From assembly GCF_003144245.1 (NCBI RefSeq), contig NW_020289975.1, forward strand, positions 2,871,496-2,935,495: 64,000 nt of DNA, given 5' to 3'. The notes under the pieces were generated by a model. The model was not told the origin of the DNA, made no database searches, and saw only the letters and a list, made by a program, of their open reading frames with translations. The DNA comes from Jaminaea rosea (taxonomy: Eukaryota > Basidiomycota > Exobasidiomycetes > Microstromatales). The translations under genes and the position numbers were made by a program. This document shows positions 56,181-64,000 of this stretch, piece by piece (positions within the stretch are counted from its first letter, which is position 1; each line of letters starts with the position of its first letter).

Positions 56181-56276
56181 GAGGTGCACATCTCCTGGGT
56201 GTGGGCTCCAGGCCACGCAGGAAACGCCCGCCGCTCACGCTGTAATCAACTGGTGCGTAGCGAAGCTGAGGGCTAA
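56181..56276 (+). mobile_element. RNase H-like scrap, probably from a non-LTR retrotransposon
   Basis: A short open stretch reads EVHISWVWAPGHAGNARR and ends about 16 residues later. The pattern W-v-PGH-G-N, followed by a basic/acidic helix, is the C-terminal signature of LINE-type RNase H domains. Nothing of a reverse transcriptase or endonuclease is visible nearby, so at most it is a small remnant. A chance match cannot be excluded because the segment is so short. Confidence 0.35.
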
Positions 56277-57068
56277 TCAGCACGGCAGAAATGCCATCAT
56301 CAGCACTTGCTCACCATACATTCTCTGCTTCTCCTTGCGTGATCCCAGTGATTCCTCTACGACCAGCACCAAAGACGCAAAGTATGCCACCAAGAAGAAG
56401 AATTCCAACAACGCCACCGACACTCGTCCTACCTCCTCACTCGAGGCCAAGCTCGGTCGTAGCTTCCTTGCCTCGCACGCAAGCAAGAGCTAGGACTTGA
56501 ATACCGTCGATTCAAAGTGATAGATCAAGAGACGGCAAGTCGGGAAGGCACGCACACACTCAAGCCACAGAGACCAGACAGGGGTAGCGAAAGGGTCCAA
56601 GCGGCCTCTCTCCAATCGCTTCAAGTAACTTCGTTGTCACGCACCGACTGAGCAATGAGTCCTTGCCTCCTCACCTGTGCCACTACACTCGGGTGCAAGC
56701 GGCGTCCGCCAAGAAGGAGAACGAAGACAATCGAGGGCACCAGCCTGAACATCAAGGTACACACACGATTGGAGCCTTCAGCAATCCGTGGGTGGCTACT
56801 GTACCAACTAGAAGCCTCTCGCTCTCAGTTCAACGGCTTGCCCACTCCAGCTTGCTGCTACACGACGGTGTCGAAGTACTCGTGCTCCGATCACGCTACT
56901 CGGTCCCGGGGCGATGTAGACTTCCGGATTGACGCAAATCAGGCCAAGGACTCCGAGTGGCCAGCCCGCGTGGGCCGACCATTCACATTCTCAAAGACGG
57001 CGGAGGGGCTGGAGCATGCCCGCAAAGTTCTTGTCTTGCCCGTCGTCAAGGCCTTTACCATCGCTGGC
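56277..57068. other. Unresolved region between RNase H-like scrap and HTH ORF
   Basis: Several overlapping frames lie here on both strands. One plus-strand frame ending at 56494 (KYATKKKNSNNATDTR and EAKLGRSFLASHASKS) has protein-like composition and may be the 3' exon of a small gene, but I could not find its start. A frame beginning with ATG at 56655 runs into the HTH ORF without an intervening stop. I call no gene. Confidence 0.3.
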
Positions 57069-57518
57069 ATGCCGGGCACCTCAGCGCCCACTGCCCCACC
57101 TACCGCCCCCTCAGCACCCGCCACTTCGACCACCGCCGCGCTCGCACCGGCAACGGGGCAGCTGATGGGCTACCGTCCCGCCATCAGCGCGGAATTCATC
57201 AGCCAGCTCAAAGCCCAGGCAGTGCGCCTCGAGCTCTCCATCGCCGACCTCGGCGAGAAGATCAAGGAGGACAAGGAGCATGTCGTGGGTATCTTTGCCG
57301 GCCGCATCAAGCCTGGCCTGTCGCACCTCCAGTGCCTGGCCGATGCCCTCGACGTGCCATTCGAGGAGCTGAAGCAGCAATTTTGGCACTATGGGGAGCA
57401 TGCCCAAGCACGCTCGCAAGCATCACCATGTCTTGTCTTGATTCGCATCTGTCCACCTAGCTGTCGTCTTCTCGTGTCAGCTTGCGCCAAAGCCCGCAAT
57501 CGCAGCCATCATAGTCTA
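57069..57518 (+). CDS. Cyanase-type helix-turn-helix exon or ORF
   Basis: From the ATG at 57069: about 40 Ala/Pro/Thr-rich residues, then FISQLKAQAVRLELSIADLG, EKIKEDKEHVVGIFAGRIKP and LQCLADALDVPFEEL (57195-57380). This aligns position by position with the HTH of cyanate hydratase (Lys-Ala, LS-A-IA, VAAIFYGQ, L-LGI). The catalytic domain of cyanase does not follow; instead comes FWHYGEHAQ. A GTAGGC donor at 57519 and the acceptor before 57599 would join this frame in phase 0 to the GIY-YIG-like coding region downstream, making an 856-residue fusion. Whether that splice is used is unknown. A minus-strand relative lies at 55.2-55.6 kb. Confidence 0.45.
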
Positions 57519-57598
57519 GTAGGCGGATCAAGTTCAATTTGGTCGGGCAAGGATGGCGGTGCGGTAGCGTCCTTCGCCCCGCCGCCTCTACGCCCTAG

Positions 57599-59840
57599 CC
57601 GGCCGAGATCAGCACCACTGGTTCGAGACCGGATGGTGGGAGAATCAAGCAGCGCTTCACTACGGAAAGGTCATTTTGTGGTCCTCCGCAGCAAGCACGC
57701 TACCGCCTTGGTGGATTCATCCTACTGCCCTTTGAGACCTCCAAGCTCATCGACCCTCAAACGCCGCAACTCTCTCGCGCCGCCAAGGCCTTCGAGGATA
57801 TCGCTGCTGGGCAAGCAGGTGTCAAGCCAGCCGACTGGATGAGCAAGCTCTCCGCCGAGACGATCCGTCAGGCAGCGCAAGGTGCGTACAAGATGGCCAC
57901 GCCTTTCGCCCTGGAGCTCGTGACGGTCCTCAACATGGGCCTCGTCGACGTCATCAAGGACGGGGAGTACTGGGAGGCGAGGCAGGGGTCATCGGCAAAC
58001 AGCAAGCTGAGCATGGATGCGTCTGCTGAGGTGATGACGGCCGGTGTGGTCTACCTACGGGTCGAGATCATCAGCGGCAGGCTGGCGGGCATCTACGTCG
58101 GACGCACGGGCTGGGCTTGGTTTCGCCTCACCGAGCACATCGCAACGATCCTGTTCGATTACCTCAAAGATTCCCAGTATGCCTACCAGACGGCGAGGGC
58201 GGCGGACGTGGTCTTGACTTTCAATCTCTTCGAGGACAAGACCGCGGATAGGCACGACGCTGCAGCCTGGCCTACACGGGCGATCATCGAGGCAATTTGG
58301 GCCCTCCTCCTCGGCTCATACGACCGCAACGAGGAGTGTTGCTTAGTCAGGCGCCGCTACGGCCTGGTTGAGCTGGGAGAAGCTGTGCGTCGGTGCAACG
58401 GTGAGTCAATGGGCGAACAAGCAAGGCAGTAGGCGCCTTGCTGCATCTGCCACCACCGCTCAATGCGACAAGAACTGAGCTGACGCTGACTTTCTTCTTG
58501 CTGTGATCCCCGCACTCACAGGAACGCGCTGCTTCGAAGCGCCCGAAACGGGAATGCGCACGATGGCCTTGCACAACGTCCAAAGGAGGCTCCAGCTGTA
58601 CCTCCATCAGATCCGTACGGCCGTCCCCAGCGCCAATGGCCGCAAGCACGCCCATTTTCTTGTGCTTTACCAGATAGGCCAAGACGTGCGATGCGGACTG
58701 ACTGGTCTTTTGCTGGCAAGCGGCGCGTACATCAACGTCAACACGACCGGCCAGAATCCGTTCCTCTTCCCGATCGGAGGCAGGGGACGAAGGCAGGATG
58801 TCGCGAGGCTGAGAGACATCGCAAAGTCGGGCAGGTGGTCGTTCCGGCTGGTCGAGGGTGGCGAGACGTCTCTGCTGAGCATGGGCCCAGTTGACATGGC
58901 GCTTTACGGCAAACTGGCCCTGATTGGATCCTCGGCAGACAAGAAGCGATATGGCGACGAGGAGGTCGTCTTCTACTTCGACGCTGCTCCGATGGCCGTA
59001 GAGACGAGGCTTTTCTGGGAGCAAGTGCTGCTGATGCTCCCCGCCGAGAGCGCCGCTCACCGTCGTCGCGCTCATCGCGAGGCGGCCGATGCCGTCATCG
59101 CACGTCGAGCTGCCGACCATCACGCGCTCGACATCAGGGTCAGGCTGGCATGGGACGGCCTGTTGACCATGAGCACAGTCTCTGGCAACATCAGCCTCTT
59201 TGACGTGGTCGTGCCCACGCTGCGAGGCGGCGGCGGCGGCGGCCGCAGCGACACTGTGGTCACTCGTAGGCGGTCGATGCTCGGAGCGCTCCAGCAGGCT
59301 ACAGGCGTCGGGCAGGGGGTGTCAGGGCGGGGTACGACGGCTGCTGTGCCGCTACAGCTGGATGTATGGGGCACAGGCGCAACATCGGGCATCGAAGGCG
59401 GGCGCAGCAACTGGACGTGGCGGGTCTTTGCCGCTGACCGCCACGAATGGGTCGACCAGCCGTATCAGATGGAGGTGTCCGGACTGGCAGTTGCGGTGCA
59501 GACCGAACCGCTCTTCCGCGTCTTCGGAGATCTGGAGCGGGTCTACGGCAGCGATCCCGCCCGTGCACCGACGCTCGCCTTCTTCCGCAGCATCCTTCGC
59601 CCGATCACGCTCACCAGCCCCGACCCTTTGCCCAACAAAGACGACGGCTACGGCAAAGCTTCCGTCACTTGGAAGCACGCGAAGGCCGGTGGAGCAGGCA
59701 CGGAGACATTCAAGCTCGCATTCGACGAATCTGGGGTCTGCACAATCTTCGCCAATCAGCGACGCAGAGGGCGACATCATGTGGGCATCCTGGACGGCTG
59801 TCCGGACGGACGAGGCTCGCAACTTCTTCTCCGACCATAG
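57599..59840 (+). CDS. GIY-YIG-like nuclease fold protein with two unrecognised domains, upstream paralogue
   Basis: Two exons, 57599..58400 and 58522..59840, phase 1 junction (GTGAGT donor, CACAG acceptor), 706 residues without the possible HTH exon. Coding begins at or before YRLGGFILLPFETSKLID; the first ATG is at 57839. A GIY-YIG-like core follows: VVYLRVEI (first Tyr), AGIYVGRTG (second Tyr and Arg), FRLTEH (second Arg), and about 70 residues later a helix RAIIEAIWALLLGSY with a Glu in the catalytic position. Exon 2 opens with GTRCFEAPE and a domain containing AKSGRWSFRLVEGGE and VVFYFDAAPM, then a Gly-rich linker and a third domain (NWTWRVFAADRHEWVDQPYQ). The tandem copy at 61.3-63.3 kb has all three parts and the same intron. 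The GIY-YIG call is moderate; the other domains are unknown to me. The last 25 residues overlap a repeated module and may not be original. Confidence 0.6.
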
Positions 59841-59886
59841 GGCAGCGCTTGCTCATGTCAACTCGTGGATCCCTCGAGCTGCCCAG
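59760..59886 (+). repeat. Repeated 125-bp module, copy 1
   Basis: Closely similar DNA occurs again at 60480-60604. One frame of both copies reads like protein (WTAVRTDEARNFFSDH, then NSWIPRAAQ); in another frame the copies provide a shared peptide ILDGCP...GSQLLL followed by TAG. The similarity extends past the TAG, which favours the first frame as the ancestral one. Confidence 0.7.
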
Positions 59887-60018
59887 GAGTCGACCTCGCT
59901 CTCCTCACAGCCCTCTTTGCCTCCCTCTCAGCAACGACTCCGGATAGCTCTGACATCGTTGACTCTGCGTCCCTCTCACCACCACTTACGACTCAAACCG
60001 ACATACAGCTCCTTCAAA

Positions 60019-60558
60019 ATGACGAACAATCTTCGAAAGCGCAAGGCAGATGCTATTGCCCCCATCGCCGCCGAAGCCCGCGAGAAGAGGAAGAAGCCAA
60101 CACCATCGATCATCGAGGGAGAAGTTGAGCTCGAGGAGGAGTCGTACTCTGGGAGTGAGTGCGAAGTGGACGACGATCTCATTGGCAGCGGGGACTGCCC
60201 ATGGGATACCAACTATGACGACAACGACGAGCAGCACCACGAAGCAGGAGACGAGGCATCGCACAGCACGACACACCAGGGAAGGCAGGGCCAATCGCTC
60301 AAGAGGGACCGCAGCTTCACCGACCGGCAGCGTTCAAAAGCGGCTCTCTTGGCATTGGAGAGGTCCTTGACGGAGTGAGTCCCGCGGCCGTACAGCATTG
60401 CTTGACTTCCTTGGCAACTGACGCGACTACCTTCTGTGCACAGAATCCCTGGCAGTCGTACCCGTCGGGCGCCACTCAGCGGCGCAGGGCGAGATCATGA
60501 GGAGATTCTGGACGGCTGTCCGCTCGGGGGAGGCTCGCAGCTTCTTCTCCAGTCATAG
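60019..60558 (+). CDS. Small basic/acidic protein, probably nuclear, unknown family
   Basis: Exons 60019..60374 and 60444..60558 (GTGAGT donor, CACAG acceptor), 156 residues. The N-terminus is strongly basic (MTNNLRKRKADA, then EAREKRKKP), like a nuclear localisation signal. A Glu/Asp-rich middle (EVELEEESYSGSECEVDDD) and a basic region near SLKRDRSFTDRQRSKAA follow. The last 23 residues come from the repeated module and match the end of the preceding gene. The ATG lies in a frame that is open from the 3' part of the upstream gene, so an alternative is that this is a first exon whose true partner is the region downstream. No domain recognised. Confidence 0.4.
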
Positions 60559-60604
60559 CGCAGCGCTTGCTGATCCCGACTCGTGGATCCCTCAAGCTGC
60601 ACAA
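60480..60604 (+). repeat. Repeated 125-bp module, copy 2
   Basis: Partner of 59760-59886, 720 bases apart. Frame with protein character: RFWTAVRSGEARSFF and then DPDSWIPQAAQ. Several third-position changes between the copies are silent in this frame. Confidence 0.7.
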
Positions 60605-63262
60605 CGCCAAGACGGATGCCGAGAGGAAGCGCCTTGCAGGGGACATGACCTTTCGCTGGCCTTTCTCCGAGGCAGCCTGGGAAGTCTTCGGATACGAGCT
60701 GTCTAGGGAGGCCAAGGCACATCTGCAAGCCCGCTACTTGAAGAGGCACCCCGGTGCCAAGTACGGCGAGTTCAGAGCGCGCTTCAGAACGACCAACCAC
60801 TACAGCATTGAGACAGAGCTGGCCATCTCCCTCTCTGAAGAGCGATTCGACTTGTACCGAGGCTTCGTCCTCGAGGCCACCAGAGCCGACGACGAAGACT
60901 TCAGCAACTGCGTCAAGGTCCACAACTACCGCGCCGAAGTCCCGGTCACATTCCAGCGCCTCTTGGACCGACTCTGGCGATGCCTTGATGCTCAAGAGCA
61001 AGAGGCACGCCTGGCAGCAAGGGATCACAGGGTAGCTCAACGCCAGCAAAGGCGTGCAGAGCTGCCACTCACCCCCTTTGCAGCCACTCGAGCAGAGTAC
61101 GGCTCCTTGAAGCCTGTCGCGCAGCAACTCTTGGATGGGACGATCCCATTCATCAGCATTCCCACCCTCAAGCTAGGCAAGAGCGATGGCACCGACAAGA
61201 CCAGAAAGAAGGTCGAGTTGAGGGTCGTGCGCGCTGCCAAGGCAGGAGAGGCGATGAGGAAGGAGTGCTCAAAGCGTTTGGGCTGGGGCAACAAGCTACA
61301 TCCGAATCTACAAGTTCCCCAGACGTTCGGCCAGCTGCATGGCAGAGTCGCTTGGGAGAGAGCCGGATTAGGGAGGCAGCGGCGGCAGGCATGGCTGGCA
61401 TCACGCCCATCGGCTCGGAGCTGCTCGCGGCTTTGCAGCGGGATGACCTGGCGAGCACAATCCTTCGAGGCGACTATTGGGCCTCAAGGCAAGCTCGCTC
61501 CATCAACGCTCGCGCTGCAAGGCAAGGAGGTCAGCAGCGGTGGTTGACGGCCGGCACGGTCTACCTGCGCGTCGATCTTGCGCGTCATCTGCTCACCAGC
61601 ATCTACGTGGGCAGGACGGGGCACGCATTCTACCACTTCATTGAGCATTGGACCAACATCCTCCTTGCTCAAGACGGGAAGTGGGCATATCAGACGGCCC
61701 GCACAGCAGACACGGTCCTGACCTTCAGCATCTTTGAGGACCAATCTGCAAGTCGACATCAACGCCCGGCCTGGATCAACCGAGCCGTCGTTGATGGGCT
61801 CTGGACTCTCCTCCTGGCATCATACACCGCCAGCGACACCTACAACCCGCTGCGCGCCTCAGACGGTCTCCCACGCCTCGGCTGGGTCACCGGCTCAAAT
61901 GGTGAGCAATGGATGCGCTCAAGTCGATGCGCTCCGCCTTGAGTGAGGAACTGACAGTAGATCTTGCTCGCTTTGCAGCCACGCCCTGCTTCGAGGCGCC
62001 CGAGGCGGCGTCGAAGCTGACCGACCTCGAGCGTGTGGGTGGTAGAATGGAGACCTACCACTCTCTGCTCCTCAGGGCACTTATTCTCGGACAAGGCCTT
62101 CAGCACGCAGCGGCTCTTGCTCGATTCCACGCGGCTCAAGAGGTGCACGATGCCGTCGTCTTGACTCCCCTTCGCGCTGGCCGCTTGCCCTACAACCGAC
62201 GAAAAGGGCACAACCCAACGGGCATCTTTATGGGAGGCTACATCTCGGGCGAGGACCTCGACATCCTGGACCAAGAAGCAAAGTCTGGCCGATGGTTCTT
62301 CGAGCTGCGTGAGGGTAAAGTCTCCTCGCTCTACAACCTCTCCCTCCCCGATCGCGCTCTCTTTGCCGGCTTGGCCCTCGTGGCATACTCTGCGTGCCCC
62401 GAAGAGGACGGCTACGGAGAGGTGGTCCTCACGTGGGACGCAGCACCAATGGGGATCTGCCTGCGCCGTTTCTGGGATGGGCTGCTGGGCATGTTGCCTC
62501 CGGCAAGCATAGAGAGGAGACGCCAAGCTCACCGGGCTGTAGTGGATGGCATCATCGCCCAGCGCCACCCTCGCCACAATGAACTTTCGCTGAGGGCAAG
62601 ACTCGGGTGGGACGGCCTCGGAATCTTGACGTAGACGGCAATCTGCTTTCCGGCGATGCCCTCGTGCCGACCATCCCACGGCAAGGAGCAAAGGAGCAGC
62701 AACTTCTGGAGGACCTTCGCCGACACTGCAACCTGGCGGCAGGTGCCAGAGGCCGACGGATGAAGGCCGGTGGCGCCACTGCTTTGGTTGCAGGAACGAC
62801 GGAGATAGGCCCTGCTCGGCGGTGAAGGGAGGCGAGGCGTGGTGGGCGGCAGACGTGTGGCATGAGGAGCGAGAGGAGTGGATGGCGCCGCCGCACCAAT
62901 TCTACCGGCCCTCGCGCAAGTTGGACAACGGCAGCAGATCTGAACCCCTCATGGATCTGTTCCGAGAATACGACTTGGTCTTCGGAGGCCGACGATCGGT
63001 GAAGGTGCCTAACCTCTTCGCCGTGCGCAACCGCAAGGTCAGCCTGTGCAACGAGCCTGCGGGAGAGGAGGCCTACGGTGCTGGCACCATGCGGATGACG
63101 GCAGGCGGTCGCGTGGAGTACTTGCACTTCTGCGAGGATGAGGTGCGGAAGCTCTTCGACTCGCCTTGGCAGGGCAAATATACGACTGGCCGTGCCCTTT
63201 TTACCCGCATCGACGGCACTGACGCTCAAGGACCTGTACGGAGAGTACGACACGCTCCTTGA
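60605..63262 (+). pseudogene. GIY-YIG-like family protein, downstream tandem paralogue, frame interrupted
   Basis: Homologous to the gene at 57.6-59.8 kb. An N-terminal part (from about 60620) reads DAERKRLAGDMTFRWPFSEA and continues to about 61265 (PFISIPTLKLGK, VVRAAKAGEAM). The GIY-YIG-like part follows: GTVYLRVDL, TSIYVGRTG, FIEH, and NRAVVDGLWTLLLASY. Here the second Arg is His-Phe and the catalytic-position Glu is Asp, so nuclease activity is unlikely. An intron at 61902..61978 sits at the same place and phase as in the paralogue, followed by TPCFEAPEAASK, AKSGRWFFELREGK and VVLTWDAAPM. The third domain ends near 63262 (AWWAADVWHEEREEWMAPP, LFREYDLVFGG). The frame changes about four times along its length, so it looks decayed, unless the assembly has indels. 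Expression unknown. Confidence 0.5.
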
Positions 63263-64000
63263 CAAGAAAGGCAGGCTTCCACCTGAGCACATCGCGTAAC
63301 ATATAACGCACGCCAGAGGAAGCCGGCGCCGTCTTGGATTGATGCGATCCTTGAAGCGCACAGGAAACAAGAAGACCTGTTTGATATAGCAGTGACAGAA
63401 AGCAAGTGCCATAATCGCCGCGAACAATACCATCTTTTTGCTACCTCACGAGCGTAACGACTCACCACTTCTGAGCATGCACAGCTTTGTGAGCTGAGTG
63501 ATTGATGCCCGAGCTCGCGTCGAAGATGTGAGAGCACAACGAGGAGGGGGCAAGACATGTACGTCAGTCTTTGGTCAGTCAGATCCTCAGCGAGTCTTGG
63601 TTGGGTCTTTCGCTCTGTCGTGATACTGACAGGGCCTGGCAAGAGCTACGTCTGATGCTCTTGAGCAAGAAGGTAGCCCGGCGCAAGACGTGTGCGAGGA
63701 CAACGCGCCGGGAGTGCGACACCACCGCCTAGCGTGACGCCGCGTGCAGCGGAGTTGAGCGCGGCACTCCGCCAAGCCACGAGCATGGCCTGGGTCAGCT
63801 GTGAATGCGGTCAGTCTGTTCGTGTGATCGTGTACCAGAGAAGGTCAGCAAGTTCACTTTCACGCCACATTAGTGATCGAAAAGTGGGTGAGACAGCCAT
63901 GCTCGAAGACGTGCTCCCTCCGCTAAATTGGTTTCAGCCCCGCAGTCCCACTCAGCGGAGATTCAAAAACGCGGGGAAGCGAAGCGAGGCGCAACGCCCA
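63263..64000. other. Intergenic at window end
   Basis: The last 740 bases show no coding frame with protein character, no clear repeat and no RNA gene. Confidence 0.4.

Noticed and set aside
57069-57842. Complete cyanate hydratase gene
   Set aside because: Only the HTH half is present; the catalytic Arg-Glu-Ser region is not found in any frame downstream.
59200-60378. A 392-codon open frame spanning the end of the GIY-YIG-like gene and the small basic/acidic gene
   Set aside because: Its first half lies in the shadow of the conserved third domain of the upstream gene, which is coding in another frame; only the segment from 60019 on, and possibly the repeated module, has independent support.
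1-64000. tRNA, rRNA, CRISPR arrays
   Set aside because: No cloverleaf-like gene with a proper B box, no rRNA-like sequence and no regularly spaced repeats were found by eye; a tRNAscan run would be needed to exclude isolated tRNAs.

Overview
The window is nuclear DNA of a filamentous or dimorphic basidiomycete. Three things point to this: introns of roughly 45-230 nt with GTGAGT-type donors, GC-rich sequence with long Ser/Ala/Pro-rich insertions in otherwise conserved proteins, and a gene set (NatC subunit Mak10, Npr2, Cdc4-type F-box protein, Cps1-like glycosyltransferase, Rev1, Sys1, Arp8) typical of fungi. The style resembles smut-like Ustilaginomycotina, but I cannot fix genus or class from sequence alone. 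Exons were assembled by eye from reading-frame continuity, conserved motifs and splice signals; ends can be off by a few bases.

Layout. (1) 0-2 kb: 3' part of a proline iminopeptidase-like alpha/beta hydrolase. (2) 2-20 kb: a run of enzymes and transporters that looks like a specialised-metabolism cluster: cytochrome P450, stand-alone adenylate-forming enzyme, Dal5-type MFS permease, a 68-residue secreted peptide, a class I SAM methyltransferase, a 14-TM DHA2-type MFS exporter and an FAD amine oxidase. Two pairs (P450/adenylating enzyme and methyltransferase/DHA2 exporter) are divergent and share long intergenic regions. (3) 20-30 kb: housekeeping genes MAK10, NPR2 and the AP-1 gamma adaptin gene. 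(4) 30-33 kb: three secreted proteins in a row, two of them apparent paralogues of unknown function and one GILT-like. (5) 33-54 kb: REV1, an F-box/WD40 protein, a UDP-GlcNAc-transporter-like gene, SYS1, a Cps1/hyaluronan-synthase-like GT2 with a very long tail, ARP8, an Mcp1-like membrane protein and a small unknown gene with a possible 12-nt first exon. (6) 55-63.3 kb: an accessory block unlike the rest, with two cyanase-type helix-turn-helix ORFs on opposite strands, two tandem paralogues of a protein with a GIY-YIG-like nuclease core joined to two unrecognised domains, a repeated 125-bp module, a small basic/acidic protein and an RNase H-like scrap. The upstream paralogue looks nearly intact; the downstream one is interrupted several times. 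This block is the best candidate for something undescribed.

How they may work together. The 2-20 kb genes could activate, oxidise, methylate, deaminate and export a small carboxylic or amino acid; no PKS, multimodular NRPS or terpene cyclase is seen, so the pathway idea is inference. The housekeeping genes look independent of one another. No tRNA, rRNA or CRISPR array was recognised.
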